Assembly (NCBI GenBank): GCA_045591925.1
Contig: JAZNTW010000013.1
Coordinates: forward strand, 21,355-85,354
Origin: Firm-04 sp045591925
GTDB taxonomy: Bacteria; Bacillota; Clostridia; Oscillospirales; Ruminococcaceae
DNA: 64,000 nt
Direction: 5' to 3'
Under the pieces are notes generated by a model that was not told where the DNA came from, did no database searches, and saw only the letters and a program-made list of their open reading frames with translations. Below are positions 51,059 to 58,186 of this stretch, in pieces (the first letter of the stretch is position 1; every line of letters begins with the position of its first letter). The position numbers and the translations under genes are program-made.

Positions 51059-52003
51059 ATGACTGAGAAGACCGCACAGCAGATTAACAGAATGAAGGAG
51101 CAGACCATCGGGGTTGAGGTTGAGATGAACAACATCACCCGAAAGGCTGCCGCAAAGCTCGCCGCAGAGTTCTTCGGCACCAACCGCACCGAGTACACAG
51201 GCAGCCGCAACGGCTACGAAACCTACAGCGCATGGGACGCACAGGGCAGAGAGTGGAAGTTCCAGAAGGACGTCAGCATCGCAGGCCACGACAGCGAAAA
51301 GTGCGAACTGGTCACACCGATCCTGACCTACACAGACATCGAAACCCTGCAGGAGCTGATCCGCCGCCTTCGCAAGGCGGGCGCAAAGAGCGACTACACA
51401 AGAGGATGCGGAGTTCACATTCACATCGGAGCGCAGGGACACACACCGCAGAGCCTCAGAAACCTCGCCAACATCATGGCAAGCCACGAAACACTGATCG
51501 CCGAAGCAATCAAGGTAGACCACAGCAGAATGAACCGCTACTGCAGAACGGTCGACCCGAGATTCCTCGACCAGATCAACCGCAAAAAGCCCCGCACGAT
51601 GGCACAGCTTGCGGACATCTGGTACGGCGCACAGGGATGCACCTACGGCAGAACCCACCACTACAACGACAGCCGCTACCACATGCTCAACCTCCACGCC
51701 ACCTTCACAAAGGGCACGGTTGAGTTCAGACTTTTCCAGTTCGCACCGCCCGCAAACGGCAAGCAGAACGGCCTTCACGCAGGCAAGCTCAAGAGCTACA
51801 TTCAGCTTTGCCTCGCAATGAGCCAGATGGCAAAGGACCTCAGAAGCGCAAGCCCCAAGGAACAACAGAAAGAAAACAAGGTTTTCGCAATGAGAACCTG
51901 GCTGATGAGAATGGGCTTCATTGGCGACGAGTTCGCAACAGCAAGAGAGACCCTTACCGAAAACCTGACGGGAAACGCAGCCTTCCGATTCGGCAGACCT
52001 TAA
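51059..52003 (+). CDS. Putative amidoligase (COOH-NH2 ligase)
   Basis: A 314-aa protein with a glutamine-synthetase-like fold of the amidoligase type: IGVEVEMNNI at the start (Glu residues for metal), CELVTPIL, CGVHIHIG and GTVEFRLFQF. It should join an amine to a carboxylate using ATP, for example adding an amino acid tag to a protein, peptide or cell-wall piece. GGAGG lies 8 bp upstream. The C-terminal 45 residues resemble the end of the gene product at 48,448. Together with the two AIG2-like genes this is a plausible peptide-tagging set. Confidence 0.88.
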   Translation: MTEKTAQQINRMKEQTIGVEVEMNNITRKAAAKLAAEFFGTNRTEYTGSRNGYETYSAWDAQGREWKFQKDVSIAGHDSEKCELVTPILTYTDIETLQELIRRLRKAGAKSDYTRGCGVHIHIGAQGHTPQSLRNLANIMASHETLIAEAIKVDHSRMNRYCRTVDPRFLDQINRKKPRTMAQLADIWYGAQGCTYGRTHHYNDSRYHMLNLHATFTKGTVEFRLFQFAPPANGKQNGLHAGKLKSYIQLCLAMSQMAKDLRSASPKEQQKENKVFAMRTWLMRMGFIGDEFATARETLTENLTGNAAFRFGRP

Positions 52004-52011
52004 GGTCTGCC
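51992..52011 (+). other. Perfect 20-bp palindrome at the amidoligase stop
   Basis: GGCAGACC, TTAA, GGTCTGCC: a hairpin whose loop contains the stop codon. It could protect the 3' end or end transcription, but lacks a T-run. Confidence 0.7.
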
Positions 52012-52275
52012 CTTCGGGGCGCAGAAACAAGCGGAACGGCACGGGCGCACACAGCGCCCACGGTCTCGGCTGTCGCCTCGGTCGGTGCTTCTGCTTCGCA
52101 GAGGTTGCCACTGGCAACCCGCACCCCCGTGTGGGGCGGAAGGGGTATCCTCCGATTCGGTATCCCACCTCAGTCAACCGCGCCACACAACGCGACACGG
52201 CGCAATCGTGAGCAAAGCATAAAATGAACAACAAACCGCGCAGAATCGCCCTGAATGATCTGTACATTTACCGGG
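52012..52275 (+). repeat. Gene-free stretch with hairpins and array palindrome 2
   Basis: No gene is seen. It has a perfect small hairpin (GGTTGCC, ACT, GGCAACC), a CTTCTGCTTCGCAGAG hairpin and then the CCCCGTGTGGGG...CACACAACGCG palindrome (about 52127-52200), which is more decayed than the other copies. Confidence 0.6.
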
Positions 52276-52304
52276 TTGCTATTTTTCGAGTAAAGAGTTA
52301 ATAT
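52276..52304 (+). promoter_or_regulatory. Array promoter 4
   Basis: TTGCTA (52276-52281), spacer 17, TAATAT (52299-52304). It has TGTACATTTA upstream but not AGCCGC; the -10 context is the AGAGTTAATATGTCACTACCG subtype. Confidence 0.8.
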
Positions 52305-52344
52305 GTCACTACCGAAAGGAAAACATCGCAAAGGAGTCCTGAAC

Positions 52345-52608
52345 ATGACAAGCAAAGAACATATTGAAAGCCTGCGCCGCCATGGAGTACGCCTGATTGC
52401 AAAGGACGGCATGACCAGAGAAATCCCCGCCGACTTCCTCGAAACCACCACCAAGATGCTGAACGACATCGGAGCAAGGAAGATCACCTACAGCATTGCG
52501 GTTCCCGAAACCAACGAGGAGATGCTCCTTGCGATCTGGGACTGCGGATACGCAGAATCGGGCAACGCCGATGAGATTCTCAGCCACACCGAGCGAACCG
52601 AAGAATGA
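52345..52608 (+). CDS. Hypothetical array protein (87 aa)
   Basis: MTSKEHIESLRRHGVRLIAKD, then PADFLETTTKMLNDIGARK and AVPETNEEMLLAIWDCGY. A small alpha/beta protein without membrane helix. AAGGAG lies 8 bp upstream. First of two genes in its unit; function unknown. Confidence 0.7.
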   Translation: MTSKEHIESLRRHGVRLIAKDGMTREIPADFLETTTKMLNDIGARKITYSIAVPETNEEMLLAIWDCGYAESGNADEILSHTERTEE

Positions 52609-52614
52609 CAGCCT

Positions 52615-52630
52615 GCCGCCTTCGGGCGGC
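52615..52630 (+). other. UUCG-loop hairpin between the two genes of a unit
   Basis: GCCGCC, TTCG, GGCGGC: a perfect stem with a highly stable tetraloop, between the first gene stop and the second gene ribosome site. Comparable hairpins of other sequence occupy the same place in other units at 53473-53496, 54395-54427, 55487-55512, 56326-56347 and 57312-57335. Confidence 0.7.
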
Positions 52631-52659
52631 ACACCACCAACTACATAGGAGGAATTCAA

Positions 52660-52863
52660 ATGAAAGACCGAGTAAACGAACCACGCAAATGCCCCAAGTG
52701 CGGACGCACCTACACCGAGCGACCGGCGCTGTCCCGCTACGACAACGATACACTGATCTGCCCCGACTGCGGCACAAGAGAAGCTCTTGAAAGCATGGGC
52801 ATCAGCATCGAGGAACAGGATAAGATCCTCGGAATCATCCACGACAAGTACATTCCCGAATAA
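52660..52863 (+). CDS. Small zinc-ribbon protein
   Basis: A 67-aa protein: CPKCGRTYTERPALSRYDND, then CPDCGTREALESMG, so two CxxC knuckles forming a zinc ribbon, with a short helical C-terminus. AGGAGG lies 8 bp upstream. Similar proteins are widespread in clostridial phages. It could bind nucleic acid or a host protein. Confidence 0.8.
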   Translation: MKDRVNEPRKCPKCGRTYTERPALSRYDNDTLICPDCGTREALESMGISIEEQDKILGIIHDKYIPE

Positions 52864-52868
52864 GGGGC

Positions 52869-52970
52869 GCACAGCGGGCGGTGTGGGGCTTCACGGCTCT
52901 GCGCCGCTTGTTTGTTGGGCGGATTCCGGGCGCGACACGGCGCGTTTGTGAGCCTCCTGTGGGGCGTTGG
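52869..52970 (+). repeat. Array palindrome 3, rearranged
   Basis: GCGGTGTGGGGCTT...GCGACACGGCGCGTTTGTGAG, then CTCCTGTGGGGCG. It keeps the outer words of the family but has a changed interior. Confidence 0.55.
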
Positions 52971-53034
52971 TATATGTACCAGTTATAACGGCGAAAATCG
53001 GCGATTCTTCTACGATTTATTTTGCACATAGGCG

Positions 53035-53063
53035 TGGACTTTTCTCAAAATAAGAGTTAACAT
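53035..53063 (+). promoter_or_regulatory. Array promoter 5
   Basis: TGGACT (53035-53040), spacer 17, TAACAT (53058-53063). Second subtype, with TTTATTTTGCACATAGGCG upstream in place of TTTAGCCGC; weaker -10. Confidence 0.65.
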
Positions 53064-53112
53064 ACAGATGCCGAAAGGCACAAAGCACCCACATTTCAAG
53101 GAGGATACGAAC

Positions 53113-53463
53113 ATGAGAGAGAATGCATATTTTGAGGAAATGCGGCACAGGGAGAAGAACAGCGCGGAGACCTACCTTTTCCACCATTACAGCTACAGCC
53201 TTGACTACGGCTGCACGGTTTTTGAGCTTTTCAAGCTGCCGTTTTTCTGCCACATCGAGTTCATCGTGAGCACGCTCCGCAAGGCGGGCATCACCTCGGT
53301 GGTCATCACGGAAGCCAACGAGCATCTGTTCGGCATCCTGAACGAGTTTGCAAGGCTTGGCTGCACCGGCTTTGAGCCGGTAACGATCAGCAGATTCACA
53401 ACTTGGGATCCGCACTGCCAGAACGAGCGCGAGCATCGTGACGGCATCCGCATTACACTTTGA
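53113..53463 (+). CDS. Hypothetical array protein, paralogue of the 56,370 gene
   Basis: A 116-aa protein. The second half, VSTLRKAGITSVVITEANEH and FARLGCTGFEPVTISR, ending DGIRITL, matches LNTLRIANITTIVVTAKTT, MRRLGCTVYGLDSITR and EGIRVML of the 56,370 product. The first half differs. GGAGG lies 9 bp before the ATG at 53113. The VV-T and RLGCT pattern suggests a Rossmann-like strand-helix unit. No named family. Confidence 0.7.
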   Translation: MRENAYFEEMRHREKNSAETYLFHHYSYSLDYGCTVFELFKLPFFCHIEFIVSTLRKAGITSVVITEANEHLFGILNEFARLGCTGFEPVTISRFTTWDPHCQNEREHRDGIRITL

Positions 53464-53513
53464 AAGCGATAAGGGGCAGGGCTTCGGTTCTGCCCCACCG
53501 AAAGGAGCAGAGC

Positions 53514-53789
53514 ATGAAACGATATCCTTGGGATGAATACGCAACAATGCAGGGGCTTTGGGATATCCACTGCATCGGCGCAGGTGCCGCGCTGAAATAC
53601 GGCGACCATGTGTTTGCGGTATCGGATACCTACACCGGCTACGAAGCCGCCGTGTACAAGTTCACCGGCTCGGAGGAGGACGGCGATAAGGACTTCTGGG
53701 AGTGCGAGCTGAAACTGCAGGCCGCCTCTCCGGAGCCGTTCCCCGACGGCGGTCATGCGGTAGAGTGGTGCTTGAAGCAGCTCGGCTGA
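53514..53789 (+). CDS. Hypothetical array protein (91 aa)
   Basis: MKRYPWDEYATMQGLWDIHCI, then KYGDHVFAVSDTYTGYEAAVYKF and an acidic loop. AAAGGAG lies 8 bp before the ATG at 53514. Rich in aromatic and acidic residues, likely a compact beta fold. Second gene of its unit; function unknown. Confidence 0.7.
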   Translation: MKRYPWDEYATMQGLWDIHCIGAGAALKYGDHVFAVSDTYTGYEAAVYKFTGSEEDGDKDFWECELKLQAASPEPFPDGGHAVEWCLKQLG

Positions 53790-53801
53790 CGGCGCACATT
53801 T

Positions 53802-53890
53802 GCACCACGCTGCCCCGTGTGCGGTTTTCCGGCGGTAAGCGTATTACTTGCCCCCCCGCGGAAAGCCGGCCCACACGGCGCGTTTGTGCG
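53802..53890 (+). repeat. Array palindrome 4
   Basis: GCACCACGCTGCCCCGTGTG...GGCCCACACGGCGCGTTTGTGCG, with a TTTCC/GGAAA inner pair and a CTTGCCCC loop word shared with copies 5 and 6. Confidence 0.75.
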
Positions 53891-53973
53891 TGTTCTGACG
53901 CATTCTGCGGCAAGGCATAATATGTACAACAAATGGCGCAGATACGCCGATTTTGTTCTGTACATTTAGCCGC

Positions 53974-54002
53974 TTGATATACTCCGCAAGGTATGGTAAT
54001 AT
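53974..54002 (+). promoter_or_regulatory. Array promoter 6
   Basis: TTGATA (53974-53979), spacer 17, TAATAT (53997-54002); TTCTGTACATTTAGCCGC upstream. Confidence 0.85.
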
Positions 54003-54062
54003 GCTACACAACGGCAAGGGCGGAACGCCCACCGGAATACAACCAAAACGGAGGATACCACC

Positions 54063-54386
54063 ATGAACCCCTACACGCTGAGAAATCACTTCACCCTGCT
54101 CGATTACAACACGGCGATCAGCCGCGAGGACTTCGAGAACAACTTCTGCAAGACCGCAGAGCGCATCACCTTCACCTTCAACGGCTGGGACGGCAAGAGC
54201 TACGATGGCGAGAGCCGCACAGCCCGCGTCTACCGCACCACGGTCAAGGGCTACGAGGATGTGCGCTTCATCAAGGTCGGCAAGCACCTCTGCTACATTG
54301 ACGAGGACAGCGAGATCATCGAAAAGGCGACCGGCGTCGCCCACAAGGAAGCCGAGTGGCTGGTCGAGGTACAGAGACGAGGATAA
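54063..54386 (+). CDS. Hypothetical array protein (107 aa)
   Basis: MNPYTLRNHFTLLDYNTAIS, then ITFTFNGWDGKSYDGE and VGKHLCYIDEDSEIIEKAT. Mostly beta-like, soluble. GGAGG lies 9 bp before the ATG. First gene of a two-gene unit; no family recognised. Confidence 0.7.
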   Translation: MNPYTLRNHFTLLDYNTAISREDFENNFCKTAERITFTFNGWDGKSYDGESRTARVYRTTVKGYEDVRFIKVGKHLCYIDEDSEIIEKATGVAHKEAEWLVEVQRRG

Positions 54387-54450
54387 GGCAGAAGGCGGAG
54401 CCCTTCCTGCGGGGAGGGCTTACCGCAGAAAATATACGGAGGTTTTGAAC

Positions 54451-54834
54451 ATGAGCACGAATTCAAGAATCGGCATCCTGCACGAGGACGGCACCACGGA
54501 AACGATCTACTGCCACTGGGACGGCTACCCCGAACACCAGATGCCCATCCTTACCGAGCATTACAACACCGCAGAGAAGGTCAAGGCGCTGCTTGCCCTC
54601 GGAGACATCAGCATCCTCGGTGAGCGCCTTGCGCCGGATGCGGACGAGCAGCACAGCTTCGAGAAGCCTGCGGAGGGCGTGACGGTTGCATACCACCGCG
54701 ACCGCAACGAGCCGATGCAGCCTGCGGTCACCCACAAGAGCGTTGTTTCGCTGATGAGAGACGACTGGGGCATCCCGTATTACTACCTTTTCGATGAAAG
54801 GACGGGACAGTGGATTCCGCCGACCGAGGGCTGA
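54451..54834 (+). CDS. Conserved-type phage protein (127 aa)
   Basis: MSTNSRIGILHEDGTTETIY, then CHWDGYPEHQMPILTEHYNT and KALLALGDISILGERLAP. This HWDGYPxxxxxxLxxxY pattern is familiar from many phage and mobile-element proteins of unknown function. ACGGAGG lies 9 bp before the ATG at 54451. The YYYLF...GQWIP end is aromatic-rich. Its presence supports a mobile-element origin of the array. Confidence 0.78.
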   Translation: MSTNSRIGILHEDGTTETIYCHWDGYPEHQMPILTEHYNTAEKVKALLALGDISILGERLAPDADEQHSFEKPAEGVTVAYHRDRNEPMQPAVTHKSVVSLMRDDWGIPYYYLFDERTGQWIPPTEG

Positions 54835-54860
54835 CAAGTTCAGCCCTGCGGGGCTGACTT

Positions 54861-54950
54861 GCGCCACGTTCGCCTGTGCGCGGTTTTCCTGCGGTGAGCG
54901 ATAAACTTGCCCCTGCGGAAAGCCGCCCCACACGGCGCGTTTGTGCGCCT
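54861..54950 (+). repeat. Array palindrome 5
   Basis: GCGCCACGTTCGCCTGTGCGCGG...AGCCGCCCCACACGGCGCGTTTGTGCG, with CTTGCCCCTGCGGAAAG in the loop side, almost the same as in copy 6. Confidence 0.75.
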
Positions 54951-55021
54951 CCAGTGGGAATGGTGTACTATGTACAATAAATGACGTAGATACGCCGATT
55001 TTGTTCTGTACATTTAGCCGC

Positions 55022-55050
55022 TTGCTATTCCGGAAAGATCATGGTAATAT
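55022..55050 (+). promoter_or_regulatory. Array promoter 7
   Basis: TTGCTA (55022-55027), spacer 17, TAATAT (55045-55050); TTCTGTACATTTAGCCGC upstream. Spacer nearly identical to that of promoter 9. Confidence 0.85.
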
Positions 55051-55106
55051 GTGACACAACGGAAGGGCAAACGCCCAGCCGAATACAACAACGGAGGTAC
55101 ACCACC

Positions 55107-55472
55107 ATGACCAAGAAAAAACTGAACGAGATCAAGACCACCCTGAACTTCCTGCGGAACGGCAGAGCCGCCACCGAGCAGATGACCGAAGAGACCTGCC
55201 TTGAGGTCTACGGTATCTCGAAGGCGCAGGCACTGAAAAACATGGACAGCAGCATCGCCAAATACGAGCGCGAGCTGCAGAGAGCCGAGCATCCGCTGGA
55301 GGGCATCGACAAGAAGGTCTACGAGATCGCCGCAAAGCACCTGATTCTGGTAGCCGAGCGCGGAGACCTCGAAACCCGCCACTGCGACCGCGAGGACTTC
55401 ATCGAGGTTTCGGTCTGGGGACTGGAAGCAGCCCTGAAAGAAGCCTACGAGGCAGGACGCAAGAGCAAGTAA
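55107..55472 (+). CDS. Hypothetical helical array protein (121 aa)
   Basis: MTKKKLNEIKTTLNFLRNGR, then LEVYGISKAQALKNMDSSIA and a C-terminal block LILVAERGDLETRHCDREDF...EAYEAGRKSK. The last block matches the small protein encoded at 57,357 (LVLAERGGLDFRGIDAD...ARAYELGRNSK), so the two are paralogous. GGAGG lies 9 bp before the ATG. Function unknown. Confidence 0.7.
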   Translation: MTKKKLNEIKTTLNFLRNGRAATEQMTEETCLEVYGISKAQALKNMDSSIAKYERELQRAEHPLEGIDKKVYEIAAKHLILVAERGDLETRHCDREDFIEVSVWGLEAALKEAYEAGRKSK

Positions 55473-55534
55473 ACGAACGGAGCAGCGCAGCCCTTCCGCA
55501 GGGAGGGGCTGCCAAACCCGAAGGAGGAGAGAAC

Positions 55535-55714
55535 ATGGATACATACGCACAGCTTGAAATGCTGACCGCAGTCATTGCAAACCTGTCGGTTACGGGAACA
55601 TGGACGGAGCGAGAAGTGATGGAAACGCTACTGGATGTCTTTGAGCCGAAGGAGCTTGAACAGCTCGGCTACGGCGACCGTGTGAATGCCTACTTGGAAG
55701 AGTACGGCGAATAA
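55535..55714 (+). CDS. Very small array protein (59 aa)
   Basis: MDTYAQLEMLTAVIANLSVT, then WTEREVMETLLDVFEPKELEQLGYGD. Helical, acidic. AAGGAGG lies 8 bp before the ATG, giving strong support despite its small size. Second gene of its unit. Confidence 0.7.
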   Translation: MDTYAQLEMLTAVIANLSVTGTWTEREVMETLLDVFEPKELEQLGYGDRVNAYLEEYGE

Positions 55715-55724
55715 CGCCGACACT

Positions 55725-55815
55725 TGCGCCACGTTGCCCTGTGTGGGGCTGTGCCGGGAAGATGCGTACAGCTTGCCCCTGCGGAAAGCCGCCTTACACA
55801 GCGCGACTGTGCGCG
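55725..55815 (+). repeat. Array palindrome 6
   Basis: GCGCCACGTTGCCCTGTGTGGGG...GCCGCCTTACACAGCGCGACTGTGCGCG. CTTGCCCCTGCGGAAAGCCGCC is shared with copy 5. Confidence 0.75.
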
Positions 55816-55884
55816 ACCTGAACGATGTACAATTCCGCCTGATTTTCCGCCTCATGTCTGGTACATTTATTTTGCGAAAAGGCG

Positions 55885-55913
55885 TGGACTTATCGCAGAA
55901 AAAGAGTTAATAT
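55885..55913 (+). promoter_or_regulatory. Array promoter 8
   Basis: TGGACT (55885-55890), spacer 17, TAATAT (55908-55913). Same subtype as promoter 5, with GGTACATTTATTTTGC upstream and AAAGAGTTAATATGTCACTACCG. Confidence 0.75.
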
Positions 55914-55960
55914 GTCACTACCGCCAGACAAGCGGAATCAAACAAAAGGAGCGAATCTAC

Positions 55961-56314
55961 ATGAAAATTCTAGTATGCGAACCCGGCAAGCACCCCTACG
56001 TCAAGGACATCGAACACACACTTGAAAACCTTCAGGCTGAGGTGGACGGCTACATTCAGGCAATCTACCCCTTCGAGGAAGAGGTCGGTGTGATAGTCAA
56101 CGAGGAGGGCCTGTTCCGCGATGACCTTGCATGGAACAGAACGGTTGAGAAATACGGCCCGATCAAAGGTACCTTCTTCGTCTGCGGACTGGGCTTCGAG
56201 AATTTCACAGGGCTGACCGATGAGCAGATCGAAAAGTACAAGGCAATCTTCTGGGAGCCTGAAATCTTCATCCCGACACCGAATGGCATGGTGGTGCTGC
56301 ACATTATTGACTAA
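55961..56314 (+). CDS. DUF3846 phage protein
   Basis: A 117-aa protein of the DUF3846 pattern: KILVCEPGKHPYVKDIEHTL, LQAEVDGYIQAIYPFEEEVGVIVNEEG and RDDLAWNR, then GTFFVCG. These proteins occur widely in phages and conjugative elements. AAAGGAG lies 9 bp before the ATG at 55961. Function not known. Confidence 0.85.
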   Translation: MKILVCEPGKHPYVKDIEHTLENLQAEVDGYIQAIYPFEEEVGVIVNEEGLFRDDLAWNRTVEKYGPIKGTFFVCGLGFENFTGLTDEQIEKYKAIFWEPEIFIPTPNGMVVLHIID

Positions 56315-56369
56315 AACAAAGGCGGGGCTGCCCTTCACCGGGCAGCCGAATGCCGAAAGGAGAAAATAC

Positions 56370-56747
56370 ATGGATATCATTTACACGTTTGAACAGATGG
56401 ATCGCAAAATCTACGAACGCAAGAGCAACGGTCAGAAGTCGGGCTACAGCCTCGGTGCAAGGAAGGCACTGTGGAACTACAAGGACAGCCGCCGTCACAA
56501 CAGCAGCGAGTACGAAGTGACCGACCTGCCGAACGAGGGCGACATGGAGGATTTTCTTAACACGCTCCGCATTGCCAATATCACAACCATTGTGGTAACG
56601 GCAAAAACCACAGTTCTGATTGAAGCACTGCATCAGATGAGACGGCTCGGCTGTACGGTGTATGGGCTTGATTCCATTACCCGCAACGACACCGACTATC
56701 ATGTCATGGACGACTACGAGGTCGAAGGCATCCGCGTAATGCTTTGA
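56370..56747 (+). CDS. Hypothetical array protein, paralogue of the 53,113 gene
   Basis: A 125-aa protein. The C-terminal half is related to the 53,113 product (LNTLRIANITTIVVTAKTT, MRRLGCTVYGLDS, GIRVML). The N-terminus (MDIIYTFEQMDRKIYERKSN) differs. AAAGGAG lies 8 bp before the ATG. It ends its unit; no palindrome of the array type follows. Confidence 0.7.
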   Translation: MDIIYTFEQMDRKIYERKSNGQKSGYSLGARKALWNYKDSRRHNSSEYEVTDLPNEGDMEDFLNTLRIANITTIVVTAKTTVLIEALHQMRRLGCTVYGLDSITRNDTDYHVMDDYEVEGIRVML

Positions 56748-56854
56748 CCGCATTAGGGGCAGGGCTTCGGCTCTGCTCCGCGCCTTCGGTCGGCGGCATA
56801 ATATGTACAACAATCAGCGAAAAATCGCCTTGCACATTCTGGTAGTTTAGCCGC

Positions 56855-56883
56855 TTGCTATTCCGGGGAGATCATGGTAATAT
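56855..56883 (+). promoter_or_regulatory. Array promoter 9
   Basis: TTGCTA (56855-56860), spacer 17, TAATAT (56878-56883). The upstream box has changed to TTGCACATTCTGGTAGTTTAGCCGC in part: TGTACA became TGCACA with an insertion. Confidence 0.8.
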
Positions 56884-56939
56884 GTGACACAACGGAAGGG
56901 CAAACGCCCCGCCGAATAAAACAAACGGAGGATTCCACC

Positions 56940-57302
56940 ATGAACTTTTTTGAAACCGAACTGAAGAAGATGACCGCAAAGGTCACCGCCATGAAGAACC
57001 CCAAGCTGGTCGGAAGCGCCTGCATCGCCCGCCTTACCGACACCACCACGGTGAAGGTCGAGTTCGCAAGATGCATCGAGGCGGATCGCCGCTACGGCAT
57101 CCTGATCACGGTGCTGAACCGCACCGAGGGCAAGATCGACAGCCTCACGGTGAAGTTCGAGGACCTTTGAGGCAAGCACGACGGGCTTTACGTCTGGACA
57201 GCTTACAACGACCCCAAGTGGTACGGCTACCGCCCCACCGCAGCGGACTACACCAAAATGGCAAAGGCAATCAGCGAGTACCTTGAAAACTTCGCAGACT
57301 GA
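56940..57302 (+). pseudogene. Array gene interrupted by an in-frame TGA
   Basis: The ATG at 56940 (GGAG 10 bp upstream) reads MNFFETELKKMTAKVTAMKN to TVKFEDL and meets TGA at 57168-57170. The frame then continues in phase as GKHDGLYVWTAYNDPKWYGY to TGA at 57300-57302, looking fully protein-like. A single change made two parts out of a 120-aa protein, or the stop is read through. The first part alone would be 76 aa. Other phage genes use TGA as a normal stop, so general recoding is unlikely. Confidence 0.65.
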
Positions 57303-57356
57303 GAAAACCGAGCCGCCCTTCTCCGGAGGGGCGGCATCCCCGAAAGGAGCGCATAC

Positions 57357-57536
57357 ATGAATACCGAAATTCAGAAGGCATTGGAGCAGATCGCAATGGA
57401 AGAAAGCCTTGTGCTTGCGGAGCGCGGCGGGCTGGACTTCCGGGGCATCGATGCGGATACCGCCGAGGTCAGCATAATGACGCTCCGCATGATGCTGGCA
57501 AGAGCCTACGAGCTGGGCAGAAACAGCAAGCCCTGA
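57357..57536 (+). CDS. Very small array protein (59 aa), related to the 55,107 product
   Basis: MNTEIQKALEQIAMEESLVL, AERGGLDFRGIDADTAEVSI, then a helix ending AYELGRNSKP. It corresponds to the C-terminal domain of the 55,107 protein on its own. AAAGGAG lies 8 bp before the ATG. Confidence 0.7.
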   Translation: MNTEIQKALEQIAMEESLVLAERGGLDFRGIDADTAEVSIMTLRMMLARAYELGRNSKP

Positions 57537-57540
57537 CTTG

Positions 57541-57630
57541 CGCCACGTTCGCCCGTGTGGCGGCTTAAGGCTTTCCTGCGGATCACTTGCCCTGCGATAA
57601 AAGCCGCCCACACGGCGCGTTCTGGCGCGA
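57541..57630 (+). repeat. Array palindrome 7
   Basis: CGCCACGTTCGCCCGTGTGG...AAGCCGCCCACACGGCGCGTTCTGGCGCG. CCTGCGGATCACTTGCCC is shared with copy 8. Confidence 0.75.
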
Positions 57631-57698
57631 TTTACGGCAAGCCATAATGTACACAATTCGGTGCAAAAAACAGCCGGAATGATCGTGATTACTCACGC

Positions 57699-57727
57699 TT
57701 GATAATGTGCAGGAAAAGAGTTATAGT
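57699..57727 (+). promoter_or_regulatory. Array promoter 10
   Basis: TTGATA (57699-57704), spacer 17, TATAGT (57722-57727). Most diverged copy: the upstream box is lost (GTGATTACTCACGC instead). Confidence 0.65.
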
Positions 57728-57783
57728 GTGTACAACGGAACGGGAAACCGAGCCGAAAACAACGAAAAACGGAGGAAATCTAC

Positions 57784-58056
57784 ATGAACGAGAACACTAC
57801 AAAACGCGGCGAAGCCGAGAATCTGGAACTGACCGATGCGCAGGCAGACCGCAACGATGACATCTACGAGGCAGCCTTTGAATTCTGCAAGGTGCTGACT
57901 GAAAATCCCGACCTCGAATGGGACATGGCATTCCTCGGTGAGATCGCCGACCTTGCTGCGGGCATCATGACCGATCAGGGATACAAGGTGCGGTTCCCCA
58001 GCGTGGTCACCGAGGAGGACGGCACGCAGTACATCGAGGAGTTCTACGGCGGCTGA
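57784..58056 (+). CDS. Hypothetical acidic array protein (90 aa)
   Basis: NLELTDAQADRNDDIYEAAF, EFCKVLTENPDLEWDMAFLG and EIADLAAGIMTDQGYKVRFP. Strongly acidic and helical, of the size and charge often seen in DNA-mimic or protein-inhibitor phage proteins, though no direct evidence supports that. GGAGG lies 8 bp upstream. Sole gene of its unit. Confidence 0.7.
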   Translation: MNENTTKRGEAENLELTDAQADRNDDIYEAAFEFCKVLTENPDLEWDMAFLGEIADLAAGIMTDQGYKVRFPSVVTEEDGTQYIEEFYGG

Positions 58057-58097
58057 TCGGTAAAACGGAGCAGTCCTTCTGCGGAGGGGCTGTTCCG

Positions 58098-58186
58098 CAC
58101 CACGTTCGCCCGTGTTGCGGCTTTCGACGCTCCTGCGGATCACTTGCCCCACGCTGAAAGTCGCCCACACGGCGCGTTTAGGTGCG
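58098..58186 (+). repeat. Array palindrome 8
   Basis: GCACCACGTTCGCCCGTGTTGCGG...AGTCGCCCACACGGCGCGTTTAGGTGCG; last copy before the packaging genes. Confidence 0.75.

Noticed and set aside
50840..52267. A 475-codon open frame on the minus strand
   Set aside because: It lies opposite the amidoligase, whose motifs, ribosome site and promoter are clear; the minus frame is rich in Cys, Val and Leu as expected from reversed codon bias.
56940..57302. TGA read as tryptophan throughout the phage
   Set aside because: Many well-supported phage genes here end in TGA, including the overlapping ATGA stops, so general recoding does not fit.
50083..58186. Integron attC sites as an explanation of the array palindromes
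   Set aside because: No integrase gene or attC core (GTTRRRY) is seen, and the units have their own promoters, unlike integron cassettes. A looser cassette comparison is kept.
53802..58186. CRISPR array
   Set aside because: Repeats are 80-100 nt palindromes separated by genes, not short repeats with even spacers, and no cas genes are present.
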